A stretch of 64,000 nucleotides of DNA from Pseudomonas putida (GCF_028682395.1 NZ_JANHLC010000006.1:62001-126000), one strand, 5' to 3'. Shown: positions 25,427-34,631, numbered from the stretch's first letter. Made by a program: numbers and translations. The notes: generated from the sequence alone by a model not told the origin.

Positions 25427-26671
25427 TTACTGGTAGCCTTTGGGGAATGGGTTTGGCTCGATCAGCTCGGACTCGTAGAGCACCTTGAACTGGCCATTGG
25501 GTAGCACTTCGCCAATGCGCGACTTGCTCCACAGGTGATGGTTGTCGTGGATCTTGACGTAGCCTTCCGGCGCAGTCTTGAGCTCGATCCCCGGCGATGC
25601 AGCGACCACTTTATCGATATCGAAACTGCCGGCCTTCTCCACCGCCGCTTTCCACAACCAAGGCCCAAGGTAGGCGGCCTGGGTCACGTCGCCGATCACC
25701 GAATCCTTGCCGTACTTGGCCTTGAAGGCCTCGACAAAGGCTTTGTTGTTGGGGTTGTCCAGGCTCTGGAAGTACTTCATCGAGGCGTAGAAGCCGGCCA
25801 TGTTCTCGCCGCCGATGCCCAGCAGTTCATCCTCGGTCACCGAGAGGGTCAGCAGGTTCTGTTTGGCCGAGGTCACGCCCGCCGCTTTCATCTGCTTGTA
25901 GAACGCCACGTTGGAACCGCCCACAACCGCCGCGAACACCACATCGGGCTTCTTGAGCTTGACCTTGTTGATCAGCGAACCGAACTGGGTGTTGCCCAGC
26001 GGGTAGTAGTCCTCGCCGACCACGGTGCCATGCAGGACATTCTCGATATGCTTGCGCGCAATCTTCATCGAGGTGCGCGGCCAGATGTAATCCGAGCCGA
26101 TCAGGTAGAACGTCTTGGCACCCTTGTTCTGGGCAATCCAGTCCAGGCTCGCGAGGATCTGCTGTGTGGCTTCCTGGCCGGTGTAAATCACGTTTTTCGA
26201 CTGCTCCAGGCCTTCATAAAAGGTGGGGTAATAGAGCAGCCCGTTTTCCTTCTCGAATACCGGCAGCACCGCTTTGCGCGAAGCCGAAGTCCAGCAGCCA
26301 AAGACCGCGGCCACCTTGTCGCCGACCAGCAGTTTCTTCGCTTTTTCGGCAAAGGTCGGCCAGTCGGACGCGCCGTCTTCCTGCACCACCTTGATCTGCC
26401 GGCCGAGAATGCCGCCCGAGGCGTTGATCTGATCGATGGCCAGGCGCTCGGCCTGGATCGAACCGGTTTCGGAAATGGCCATGGTGCCGGTGGCCGAATG
26501 CAATTGGCCGACCAGCACTTCGGTATCGGTCACAGCCAGGCCGGTGGTATTGGCCGCGTCCGCCAGCACGCTTTGGCTGAAGACGCTTGCCGCGAGCAGC
26601 GACAGCGCCGCAGCGCCCAGTGCCAGCCGTCGAGGCAAAAGGCGCTTGGCGCCTGCAAGGGTGGGTTCCAT
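25427..26671 (-). CDS. Urea/short-chain amide ABC transporter substrate-binding protein (FmdD/UrtA-like)
   Basis: A 414-residue periplasmic binding protein. An N-terminal signal peptide (LALGAAALSLLAASVFSQSV, cleavage likely after VLADA) precedes LVGQLHSATGTMAISETGSI, GCWTSASRKAVLPVFEKENG and FYLIGSDYIWPRTSMKIARK, all typical of UrtA/FmdD proteins. The ATG at 26671 follows CAGGAG; the frame to 26797 is too long. It is the first gene of the transporter-formamidase operon and divergent from the sensor kinase gene. Urea, formamide or acetamide are candidate ligands. Confidence 0.9.
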   Translation of the reverse strand: MEPTLAGAKRLLPRRLALGAAALSLLAASVFSQSVLADAANTTGLAVTDTEVLVGQLHSATGTMAISETGSIQAERLAIDQINASGGILGRQIKVVQEDGASDWPTFAEKAKKLLVGDKVAAVFGCWTSASRKAVLPVFEKENGLLYYPTFYEGLEQSKNVIYTGQEATQQILASLDWIAQNKGAKTFYLIGSDYIWPRTSMKIARKHIENVLHGTVVGEDYYPLGNTQFGSLINKVKLKKPDVVFAAVVGGSNVAFYKQMKAAGVTSAKQNLLTLSVTEDELLGIGGENMAGFYASMKYFQSLDNPNNKAFVEAFKAKYGKDSVIGDVTQAAYLGPWLWKAAVEKAGSFDIDKVVAASPGIELKTAPEGYVKIHDNHHLWSKSRIGEVLPNGQFKVLYESELIEPNPFPKGYQ

Positions 26672-26795
26672 GGTTTCGCTCCTGTGCGGGGGGATCGCTG
26701 CCGCCGGACCGGCCAAAGGGCACGGTGCCCGGCATCTGGTGGCGGCGGGGTCGGAGCAAGCATGGGACGCGCGCCGAAAAGGCGGTATACGCCGC

Positions 26796-26817
26796 ATGAC
26801 GTACCGCCCTACGTCAT
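26796..26817. promoter_or_regulatory. 22-bp perfect inverted repeat in divergent amide-transport/sensor promoter
   Basis: ATGACGTA and TACGTCAT are exact 8-bp arms around CCGCCC. The repeat lies about 125 bases upstream of the transporter operon and about 107 upstream of the sensor kinase gene. Its position suggests an operator, perhaps for the response regulator at 30300-30977. No experimental evidence exists here. Confidence 0.55.
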
Positions 26818-26923
26818 TTGACTGAGGTGTCGATGCCCTTCACCTGGGAGCACGAGGCACGGAACCTGCTTACAGCAGTGACCCTCCGCGATTGTGCGGC
26901 CGATTCCCAGCAGGACATCCAAC

Positions 26924-29900
26924 GTGCACACCACCGGTTCCCAGCGCATCGTCAAAATCCGTCGCGACTACAACGCCTGGGTCGCCGACGAGACCATGGA
27001 AGACTACGCCCTGCGCTATACGCCCAAATCGTTTCGCAAATGGTCGGAATGGCGCATCGCCAATACCGCCCTCAGTGCCGTGTCCTTTCTCGCCCTGGAG
27101 GCCATCGGCGGCGCCCTCGTAATGAGCTACGGCTTTACCAATACACTCTGGGCGGTGCTGGCCGTGGCCCTGGTGATTTTCCTGACCGGGCTGCCGATCA
27201 GCTATTACGCCGCGCGCTATGGCGTAGACATGGACCTGCTCAGCCGTGGCGCCGGCTTTGGCTACATCGGCTCAACCATCACGTCGCTGATCTACGCCAG
27301 CTTTACCTTTCTGTTCTTCGCCCTGGAAGCGGCGATCATGGCCCTGGCCCTGGAGCTGTATTTCGACCTGCCGCTGGCGTTGGCCTATGTCCTGTGCTCA
27401 ATCATCATCATTCCGCTGGTGGCCTACGGCATCACCCTTATCAGCCGCATACAGCTGTGGACCCAGCCGCTGTGGATCATCCTGCTGCTGGTGCCCTATG
27501 CCTTTGTCGCGGTGAAGAACCCCGAGGCACTGGTCGACTTCACCAGCTTCGCCGGGCGCGAAGGCGAAGGCGGCACCTTTAATCTGCTGTTTTTTGGTGC
27601 AGCCTTTAGCGTCGGGCTGTCCCTGGTGACCCAAATTGGTGAACAGGTCGACTACCTGCGCTTTCTCCCGGAAAAAACCGCGGCCAATCGCAAACGCTGG
27701 TGGGCCGCCCTGCTACTGGCCGGGCCAGGCTGGATCGTTCCGGGGGCGCTGAAGCTCCTCGCCGGCGCATTTCTGGCCTTCCTCGCCCTGCAACATGAAG
27801 TGCCGCTGGAGCGCGCCGCCGAGCCGACCCAGATGTACCTGGTGGCGTTCAACTATGTGTTCAGCTCGCCGCAATGGGCCCTGGGGGCCATGGTCCTGTT
27901 GGTGATCGTCTCGCAGATCAAGATCAATATGACCAATGCCTATGCCGGTTCCCTGGCCTGGTCGAACTTCTTCGCGCGGGTCACCCATAGCCATCCCGGC
28001 CGGGTGGTCTGGCTGGTGTTCAATGTGGCGATTGCGCTGATGCTGATGGAGTTGGGGGTGTTCGATGCGGTCGAGCAGGTGCTCGGGCTCTACGCCAATG
28101 TGGCGATTGCCTGGATCGGCGCACTGGTCGCCGACCTGGTGATCAACAAACCACTGGGCCTGTCGCCCCGGACCATCGAGTTCAAGCGCGCCCACCTGTA
28201 TGACATCAACCCGGTGGGCGTTGGCGCGATGCTGATTGCCTCCCTGCTGTCGATTATTGCCCATTTCGGTGCATTCGGTGCCTTTGCCCAGGCAGCCCCG
28301 CCGCTGGTCGCACTGACCACCGCACTGCTGATTTCGCCGCTGATTGCCTGGTTTACCGGCGGACGCTATTACCTGGCGCGCACCAGCGAGCCGTCTCTGC
28401 TCTACCCCATCGACCGCCAGAGCAGCCTGGTCTGCGGCCTGTGCAATAACGCTTTCGAAACCCCGGACATGGCGTTCTGCCCGGCCTACAGCACGCCGAT
28501 CTGTTCGCTGTGCTGCTCCCTGGATGCGCGCTGCGGCGATAAATGCAAACCCCGTGCGCGCCTGGGCCATCAACTCGAAGACCTGATCCAGCGCCTGCTG
28601 CCCAGGCTGCCGCTGGCGCGTCTGCACACCCTGCTGGCCCACTACCTGGGGCTGTTCACGGTGCTGATCCTGATGCTCGGCGCGGCGCTGATGCTGATCT
28701 ACAGCCAGGTGTCCCACAGCCTGATCGACCAATTGGCGCAGGTGCAGCACACCCTGCTGCTGGACTTTATCAAGGCGTTCCTGACCCTGTCGGTGTTCGC
28801 CGGCGTGCTCGCCTGGTGGGTGGTACTGACCCGCGAAAGCCGGCGCGTGGCCCAAGAGGAATCGGACCGCCAGACCGTGTTGTTGATGCAGGAAATCGAC
28901 GCCCATCACCAGACCGATCTGGCCCTGCAAAAAGCCAAGGAGGCCTCCGAGGCCGCCAATGCCGCCAAGAGCCGCTACGTCACCGGGCTCTCCCACGAGC
29001 TGCGTACGCCGCTGAACAGCGTGCTGGGCTACACCCAGATACTGCAGCGGGATGCGGCCACCCCGGCCCAGCATCAGGCGCCGCTGGCGACCATTTTGCG
29101 CAACGGTTCGCACCTACTTTCACTGATCGACGGGCTACTGGATGTCGCCAGTATCGAGGCCGGCAAGCTGCGCCTGGAGCCCAGTGAAATCGCGTTCCAG
29201 GGGTTTATCCACGATCTGGAACGGATGATCGCCCCCAGCGCCAGGGACAAGGGCCTGGGCTTTCGCCTGGAGTTGATCGGACGCACACCGGCCGTGGTGC
29301 GCGGGGATGAAAAACGCGTGCGCCAGATTCTGATCAATCTGTTGGTCAATGCCGTGAAATTCACCGACTTTGGCGAGGTTTGCCTGCGCGTCAGTTACCT
29401 GCGTGAGACCGCCACCTTCGAGGTGATCGACAGCGGCATAGGTATCCCCGAGGCGCAGTTGGAGCGACTGTTTCAACCGTTCGAGCGCGGTGAACTGAGC
29501 CACCAGGAACAGGGCGTCGGCCTGGGCCTGACCATCACCCGCATGCTGATCGCACTGATGGGCGGCGAGCTGTCAGTGACCAGCCGCGAAGGCGCCGGCT
29601 CGCGCTTTCAGATTCGCCTGTATCTGGGCGAAGTACGGGTGCCCAAGGCGGTCATCCATGCCGAGCACGACGTGATCGGCTACAGCGGCCCACGGCGGCG
29701 GATCCTGGTGGTCGATGACCATATCGAGCATCGCCAGGTCATTGCCGGGTTGCTCGGCCCCTTGGGTTTCGACATCGTTGAGGCCGCCAATGGCCAGGAA
29801 GCGATCCGCCAGGTCTCGCTGGCGCGCCCCGACCTGGTGCTGATGGACCTGTCCATGCCCGGCATGGACGGCTGGGAAACCAGCCATCTGATCCGGCGCA

Positions 29901-30316
29901 ATACCCAGTCCCGGGTGCCGATCGTGGTGCTATCGGCCAATGCCAATGCCTTTGCCGAAGAACCGCGCAACAGCCAGATCCAGGCCTGCGACGACTACCT
30001 GGCCAAGCCGCTGCACCTGGCCCAGTTGCTGGAAACCCTGCAACGCCACCTCGACCTGCACTGGCAGCGCCAGGCTCCCGTACCGGCGGCGCACGTGCCG
30101 GCGCGCACCCTGCCAACCCTGCCCGATCTGCTGGCCCTCGACGGGCTGTGCGCCCAGGGGTATGTGCGCGGCTTGCAGGAAAAACTCGACGCCATGGAAC
30201 AGCTTGACCCCGGCAGCGCCGGCTTCGCCGCCGAACTGCGCGTGCTGCTCAAGGGCTTTCGCCTGGATGAACTCAGCCAACACCTCAAAGAGGCCATTGA
30301 TGCCCATGCACACTGA
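26924..30316 (+). CDS. NCS1 permease-histidine kinase hybrid sensor
   Basis: About 1,130 residues. Residues 1 to ~490 form an NCS1 (purine/cytosine permease-like) module of about 12 membrane segments. A Cys-rich stretch follows (~505-545, eight cysteines; begins CGLCNNAF), then two more hydrophobic segments, a coiled coil, a HisKA domain with His691 in GLSHELRTPLNSVLGY, an ATPase domain (NLLVNAVKFTD, DSGIGIP, GVGLGLTI) and a receiver domain with Asp975 in LMDLSMPGMDG. The permease part may sense amides or pyrimidine-like compounds directly, much as CbrA uses a transporter domain. The start is GTG 26924 with AGGA eight bases upstream. Divergence from the amide transporter suggests it controls that operon. 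Confidence 0.88.
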   Translation: MHTTGSQRIVKIRRDYNAWVADETMEDYALRYTPKSFRKWSEWRIANTALSAVSFLALEAIGGALVMSYGFTNTLWAVLAVALVIFLTGLPISYYAARYGVDMDLLSRGAGFGYIGSTITSLIYASFTFLFFALEAAIMALALELYFDLPLALAYVLCSIIIIPLVAYGITLISRIQLWTQPLWIILLLVPYAFVAVKNPEALVDFTSFAGREGEGGTFNLLFFGAAFSVGLSLVTQIGEQVDYLRFLPEKTAANRKRWWAALLLAGPGWIVPGALKLLAGAFLAFLALQHEVPLERAAEPTQMYLVAFNYVFSSPQWALGAMVLLVIVSQIKINMTNAYAGSLAWSNFFARVTHSHPGRVVWLVFNVAIALMLMELGVFDAVEQVLGLYANVAIAWIGALVADLVINKPLGLSPRTIEFKRAHLYDINPVGVGAMLIASLLSIIAHFGAFGAFAQAAPPLVALTTALLISPLIAWFTGGRYYLARTSEPSLLYPIDRQSSLVCGLCNNAFETPDMAFCPAYSTPICSLCCSLDARCGDKCKPRARLGHQLEDLIQRLLPRLPLARLHTLLAHYLGLFTVLILMLGAALMLIYSQVSHSLIDQLAQVQHTLLLDFIKAFLTLSVFAGVLAWWVVLTRESRRVAQEESDRQTVLLMQEIDAHHQTDLALQKAKEASEAANAAKSRYVTGLSHELRTPLNSVLGYTQILQRDAATPAQHQAPLATILRNGSHLLSLIDGLLDVASIEAGKLRLEPSEIAFQGFIHDLERMIAPSARDKGLGFRLELIGRTPAVVRGDEKRVRQILINLLVNAVKFTDFGEVCLRVSYLRETATFEVIDSGIGIPEAQLERLFQPFERGELSHQEQGVGLGLTITRMLIALMGGELSVTSREGAGSRFQIRLYLGEVRVPKAVIHAEHDVIGYSGPRRRILVVDDHIEHRQVIAGLLGPLGFDIVEAANGQEAIRQVSLARPDLVLMDLSMPGMDGWETSHLIRRNTQSRVPIVVLSANANAFAEEPRNSQIQACDDYLAKPLHLAQLLETLQRHLDLHWQRQAPVPAAHVPARTLPTLPDLLALDGLCAQGYVRGLQEKLDAMEQLDPGSAGFAAELRVLLKGFRLDELSQHLKEAIDAHAH

Positions 30317-30977
30317 ACCTGCGGACAACGGCATTATCCTGATCGTCGACGATGTGCCGGATAACCTCGCACTGCTCTCCGACGCCCTGGATGCGGCCGG
30401 CTATATGGTGCTGGTGGCGCTCAATGGCCTGAGCGCCCTGAGCCGGATCGAACGGCGTAAACCGGACCTGATTCTGCTCGACGCGATGATGCCCGAGCTC
30501 GACGGCTTCGAAACGTGCCGACGGATCAAGGCCATGGCCGACATGGCCGATATTCCGGTGCTGTTCATGACGGCGCTGAGCGACAGCGAGCACGTGGTCC
30601 GTGGCTTCGAGGCCGGGGCCATCGACTACGTGACCAAGCCGATTGTCTGCAATGAAGTGCTGGCACGGGTGGCCTCGCACCTGCGCACCGCGCGCATCCT
30701 GCAAGCCGCGCGCAAGGCCGGCAAGGTGCCGAGCCTGTCCCTGGACGACCACCCTGCCCAGGACCGGCTGACGCGGCGTTTCCAGTTGACCGAGCGCGAA
30801 ATCGAGGTGCTGCGCTGGGTCGCCTGCGGCAAAACCAACAAGGACATCGGCGACATTCTCGGCCTGAGCCCGCGCACCGTGAACAAACACCTGGAACATA
30901 TCTACGTGAAGCTCGGCGTGGAAACTCGCACCGCCGCCACCTCGGTCGCCCTGGCCGCCATGACCGAACAGGCCTGA
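30300..30977 (+). CDS. LuxR-type response regulator
   Basis: A 225-residue two-domain regulator: receiver with Asp61 in LILLDAMMPELDG and a conserved Lys in YVTKP, followed by a LuxR/FixJ helix-turn-helix (FQLTEREIEVLRWVACGK, then DILGLSPRTVNKHLEHIYVK). The start at 30300 overlaps the sensor gene end by 17 bases with GAGG six bases upstream; 30306 is possible. It is most likely the output partner of the permease-kinase hybrid. Candidate targets are the amide-transport promoter and its 22-bp inverted repeat. Confidence 0.9.
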   Translation: MPMHTEPADNGIILIVDDVPDNLALLSDALDAAGYMVLVALNGLSALSRIERRKPDLILLDAMMPELDGFETCRRIKAMADMADIPVLFMTALSDSEHVVRGFEAGAIDYVTKPIVCNEVLARVASHLRTARILQAARKAGKVPSLSLDDHPAQDRLTRRFQLTEREIEVLRWVACGKTNKDIGDILGLSPRTVNKHLEHIYVKLGVETRTAATSVALAAMTEQA

Positions 30978-31141
30978 AGCGCAGGTCTGCCGCCCCCTTG
31001 CGCGACCGCCCCTGACGCCACCCCGGCGTTTGCACTTGGCCGTTGTCGAGAGGCTGTCGGGGCTGCTGCGAAGGTGCAATTGGGGCTACAGGCCGGGCTC
31101 GACCGCGCCACCCGCCTGACGCGGGGCTTGGCCATGGCGTT

Positions 31142-32581
31142 CTAGACCTGACCGTGCAGCGCCGCCTGCAGGCGTCTGACCGCCGCCAGTGCCTGCTCCG
31201 GTGTCGCCAGATTGGCAAAGCCGAGCAGCAGGCCCGCCCGGGTCGGGGTCCCTCCCCACCAGTCGCCCAAGGCCTCGACTGCCAGCCCCAGGGCATTGGC
31301 CGCTGCCGCCAGGGCACGGTCGTCTGCCGGCCGATCCAGGCCGGCCAGCAGCGCAATGCCGCCAGCCTGGGGCTGGACCTGCAAGCGCTCGCCAAACACC
31401 TCGGCCAGGGCCCGGACCAGATAACCGCGCCGCACCGCGTACAGCGCGCGCATCCGGCGCAGGTGCCGGGCAAAATGACCCTCGACCATAAAATCCGCGA
31501 CCGTAGCCTGGAGCACAATGGCGCCGGGGCTGGGCCGCAATGCCGCGCTCTGGCGAAAGCGTTCGACCTGCCCCGGCGGCACCACCAGATACGCCAGGCA
31601 CACCCCCGGGAACAGCACCTTGCTGAAGGTCCCGGCGTACAGCACCCGCCCCTCCCGATCCAGGCTCTTCAAGGCCGGCAGCGGATGGCCGTGGTAGCGG
31701 AACTCGCTGTCATAGTCGTCCTCGATAATCCAGGCCTGGCGGCGGTTGGCCCACTCCAGCAACGCCAGCCGCCGGGGCAGCGACAGTGCCACGCCCAAGG
31801 GGCTCTGATGGGTGGGGGTCACCAGGGCGAAACGCGCTTGCTCGGCCCGCTGGCAGCCGGACTCGATATCCAGGCCTTCGGCATCCACCGGCACCGGTAC
31901 CAGTTGCAAGCCCGCCGCCTCCAGAAACTGGCGAGCAAAGCGATAACCGGGCTCTTCGAACCAGCCGCTGTCACCGGCCTGCAGCAGGGTCCGGCAGACC
32001 AGGTCGAGGGCGCCACGGTAGCCGGCCGTGACGAACACTTGCTCAGGACTGCAAGTAATGCCCCGGGAGATACCCAAGTACGTGGCAATGGCCCGGCGCA
32101 ACGGTTCGTATCCACACGGATCGGGATAGGTCATGGCTGCCGTGTCCATGTTGCGCAGGCGACGCCCCGCCAGGCGGACCCAGGTCTTGCGGGGAAAGGC
32201 ATCCAGGGCGGGCAGCCCCAGTTGGAAGGGGCTTGGGTCGGCGGGCTGGGCACTCGCGCGCGCCTCGACCCGCCGCTCGACGCCTTGGCCGGGCAAGGCC
32301 CCGTTCACGCCCGCCAGGCTGGGCGACACCAGAGTCCCGGCCTGGCCACGTGCCAGGAGATAGCCTTCACTGGTCAACAATTGATAGGCCTGCTCCACGG
32401 TCCCCCGTGCCAGGTTCAACTGGCTGGCCAGGCTGCGCACGGACGGCACTCGATCGCCCGGGGCCAGCCTGCCCGTGGCAATGGCCGTGCGAAAACGTCG
32501 ATAGAGTTGCAGATAAATCGGAACGCCCTGCTCGCCTGGAGGCAGCAGGAACACGAAATCCGCAGCGTCGCCCATTTTCAT
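31142..32581 (-). CDS. MocR-type regulator (GntR domain fused to PLP aminotransferase fold)
   Basis: A 479-residue fusion. The N-terminal GntR winged helix has FRTAIATGRLAPGDRVPSVR and LNLARGTVEQAYQLL. The rest is a class-I aminotransferase-like domain with the PLP-lysine region YAGTFSKVLFPGVCLAYLVV and IIEDDYDSEFRYHG. Such proteins sense PLP or an amino compound and usually control a divergent gene; here that is the AhpD-like gene at 32695. No nearby PLP biosynthesis gene is seen. MKMG gives two adjacent start choices (32581 or 32575). Confidence 0.92.
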   Translation of the reverse strand: MKMGDAADFVFLLPPGEQGVPIYLQLYRRFRTAIATGRLAPGDRVPSVRSLASQLNLARGTVEQAYQLLTSEGYLLARGQAGTLVSPSLAGVNGALPGQGVERRVEARASAQPADPSPFQLGLPALDAFPRKTWVRLAGRRLRNMDTAAMTYPDPCGYEPLRRAIATYLGISRGITCSPEQVFVTAGYRGALDLVCRTLLQAGDSGWFEEPGYRFARQFLEAAGLQLVPVPVDAEGLDIESGCQRAEQARFALVTPTHQSPLGVALSLPRRLALLEWANRRQAWIIEDDYDSEFRYHGHPLPALKSLDREGRVLYAGTFSKVLFPGVCLAYLVVPPGQVERFRQSAALRPSPGAIVLQATVADFMVEGHFARHLRRMRALYAVRRGYLVRALAEVFGERLQVQPQAGGIALLAGLDRPADDRALAAAANALGLAVEALGDWWGGTPTRAGLLLGFANLATPEQALAAVRRLQAALHGQV

Positions 32582-32604
32582 GTCCTACTTGTTTAGTCAA
32601 TTCT

Positions 32605-32624
32605 TGGCCCTGATGGCCGGGCCA
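32605..32624. promoter_or_regulatory. Inverted repeat in MocR/AhpD divergent promoter
   Basis: TGGCCC and GGGCCA flank eight bases, with a nested TGGCC-G-GGCCA. It lies between the divergent MocR regulator and the AhpD-like gene and could be the MocR binding site. Short GC-rich repeats arise by chance, so support is weak. Confidence 0.3.
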
Positions 32625-32694
32625 TGATTACCCTAAAGTACCGGCTACGCAATCGCCCACTACCCACCGCCCCTTGCGGATCTGGAGACCTTCC

Positions 32695-33126
32695 ATGAGC
32701 ACCCTTCGCTTGCCCTACAGCACCCTTTCCCCGGCGGCCTACCAAGCCCTTGTCGCAGTCAAGCAGGCCCTGGATAAAAGTACCCTGGACAAGTCGCTGG
32801 TCGAGCTGGTCAATCTGCGGGTCTCGCAGATCAATGGCTGCGCGTTCTGTCTGGAAATGCATGCCACCCAGCTGCGCGCCGGCGGCATGGCCAATGCCAA
32901 GCTCGATAGCCTGGCGGGTTGGCGAGTCAGTGCGCGGTTCAGCGCAGCCGAGCGCGCCGCCCTGGCCTGGTCCGAGTCCCTGGTGGAAATCGCCCAGAGC
33001 CACGCCCCGGACGAGGTGTTCGCGCCCCTGAAGGCGCATTTCAGCGATGCCGAAATCAGCGACCTCACCTTCGTGGTGGCCTTGATGAGTGCCTTCAATC
33101 GACTGGCGATCGGGATGCGCCAATAG
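32695..33126 (+). CDS. AhpD-like/carboxymuconolactone decarboxylase-family protein
   Basis: A 143-residue protein of the CMD/AhpD fold. The redox motif is NGCAFCLEMHATQLRAGG: CxxC followed by His, as in AhpD-type alkylhydroperoxidases. It may reduce peroxides or act on a reactive aldehyde; the family is broad. The ATG at 32695 follows GGAG at seven bases. It is transcribed away from the MocR regulator, a common regulator-target arrangement in Pseudomonas. Confidence 0.88.
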   Translation: MSTLRLPYSTLSPAAYQALVAVKQALDKSTLDKSLVELVNLRVSQINGCAFCLEMHATQLRAGGMANAKLDSLAGWRVSARFSAAERAALAWSESLVEIAQSHAPDEVFAPLKAHFSDAEISDLTFVVALMSAFNRLAIGMRQ

Positions 33127-33195
33127 CCCTGCGCTGTCAGCGGTTCAAGGACGCTTCTGCCAAGCTCGCACCTGAAGCCGGCCCAGGCTGCAGGC

Positions 33196-34245
33196 CTAGC
33201 CCTGGCGCGGCGTAGTACCTCGGCGCGGCTCGCGTCCGCCGCCCGGTGACTGCTTGAACCAGCGCTTGTACGCCCGGTGGAAGGTACTGACATCCTTGAA
33301 CCCCAATCCCTCGCTGACCGCCGCCACCGACAGGCCCTGCTGGATCTGCTTGTAGGCCTGGTCCTTGCGCACGCTCTCCACCAGCTCACTGAAGCTACTG
33401 CCCTGCTGCTTCAGGCGCCGGTACAAGGTGGGACGACTGACATGCAGCGCCGCGCAGGCCGACTCGATACTCACGCCCTCGCGCAAATTGGCCTGGATCA
33501 ACTGGCGCACCCGGGCAATCAGCTCACCCTGGGCCTGCAGCAGCTCGAAGGCCTGCAACGCCCGCGCCTCGACCATCTGCTTGAGGTAGATATTGGCGCT
33601 CTGAATGGGCCGGTGCAGGAAATCCGCCGGCAGGTGCAGGCGATTGTGCGGGCGGTCAAAGCGCAGGTTTTCCCCAAAGACTTCGGTGTATGGCCCCAGA
33701 TCCTGCGGCGCCGACCACTCGAACTCACAGGCCAGCGGCCGCAGCGCCTCACCACTCAGGGCTTGGCTCCAGCGCAGCAGCGCGCTCATGCTGCGTTCGA
33801 TGGCCGCCTGGGGATAGCGACCACCCGGCACAAAAGCGAAGGCCAGGACCAGCGTGGTGTCGCTGTCGTGGCGGCACCACTGCTCCGACGGGTTCATCAG
33901 CGCACTGTGGCGCTGGAACACCTGCAGCGCCTCGCCCAGCTCGGTGCATTGGAACAGCCAGCTGGCGAGCAACCCACGCATGGCCGGATTGAAGGCCTGG
34001 CCGATTCGCACGCCGATGGCCGGTACCGATGGTTCATCGCGCGTTGCCACTTGCCACAACGCCAGCAGCAACCCCTCATCGAGACGTTGCTCCTGCACCG
34101 GCAGCGCCGCCGGGCTGCTATCGATCAAGGCCGCACGATCCAGGCCGGCCGCGTGCAGCTGCGCCTCACTGGCCACACCCAGTTCCAGCAACTGGTCATA
34201 CAGGTCCAGCACGGCGACGCTGGAAACGGTGGTGGACCTGCGCAT
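33196..34245 (-). CDS. AraC-family transcriptional regulator
   Basis: A 349-residue regulator with an N-terminal ligand/dimerisation domain of the OruR/arabinose-binding-like type and a C-terminal AraC domain (ESACAALHVSRPTLYRRLKQ, VSEGLGFKDVSTFHRAYKRW). The ATG at 34245 has GGGAGAG seven bases upstream; the longer frame to 34311 runs into the ferredoxin gene. It follows the acyl-CoA ligase and ferredoxin genes on the same strand and probably controls that unit or the divergent flavoprotein-amidase genes. The effector is unknown. Confidence 0.88.
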   Translation of the reverse strand: MRRSTTVSSVAVLDLYDQLLELGVASEAQLHAAGLDRAALIDSSPAALPVQEQRLDEGLLLALWQVATRDEPSVPAIGVRIGQAFNPAMRGLLASWLFQCTELGEALQVFQRHSALMNPSEQWCRHDSDTTLVLAFAFVPGGRYPQAAIERSMSALLRWSQALSGEALRPLACEFEWSAPQDLGPYTEVFGENLRFDRPHNRLHLPADFLHRPIQSANIYLKQMVEARALQAFELLQAQGELIARVRQLIQANLREGVSIESACAALHVSRPTLYRRLKQQGSSFSELVESVRKDQAYKQIQQGLSVAAVSEGLGFKDVSTFHRAYKRWFKQSPGGGREPRRGTTPRQG

Positions 34246-34310
34246 CGCGCGACTCTCCCGGCTAACGAATTCAGCCGGGGACTGTAGCGCGATCCAATAG
34301 CCCGATGCCA

Positions 34311-34631
34311 CTAACCTTCGGGCGGCGCGATCGTCACCTGCAATGTCGCCAGTTGCGCCGTCAGTACCACCTGGCAGGACAGGCGGGAATGGGACTGAAA
34401 GTAGTCGGAATCGCCCAGCAGCATTTCCTCGCCTTCATGCCGCGAGCCTAACGCTTCGAAACCTGGCTGGGCGATATAGACATGGCAGGAGCCGCAGGAA
34501 CAGGCGCCACCACAGATGGCCTGCAGGTCGTCGCAACCGCCGTTGCGCAGGGCCTCCATCAGGGTTTCGCCAACTTGGCCTTCAATCGAGACGATGCGAC
34601 CGTCGAGTTCGGTAACCTGGATTACGGGCAT
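34311..34631 (-). CDS. [2Fe-2S] ferredoxin, adrenodoxin/putidaredoxin type
   Basis: A 106-residue electron carrier. The cluster ligands are the cysteines in AICGGACSCGSCHVYI and in SRLSCQVVLT. This type hands electrons to cytochrome P450s or similar oxygenases. No P450 or ferredoxin reductase is encoded in the window, so its partner lies elsewhere. The gene overlaps the end of the acyl-CoA ligase gene by ten bases, so the two are probably co-translated and act in one pathway, possibly side-chain hydroxylation and CoA activation. Confidence 0.92.
   Translation of the reverse strand: MPVIQVTELDGRIVSIEGQVGETLMEALRNGGCDDLQAICGGACSCGSCHVYIAQPGFEALGSRHEGEEMLLGDSDYFQSHSRLSCQVVLTAQLATLQVTIAPPEG

Noticed and set aside
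21790..26671. Dedicated urea transporter (urtABCDE) as final call
   Set aside because: No urease or urea-amidolyase gene is present and formamidase plus fmdB follow directly, so the substrate was left as urea or short amide with preference for amide.
27713..29113. 466-codon minus-strand frame opposite the permease-kinase gene
   Set aside because: Product is His/Gln/Gly-rich with no domain; the plus-strand frame is a convincing hybrid kinase.
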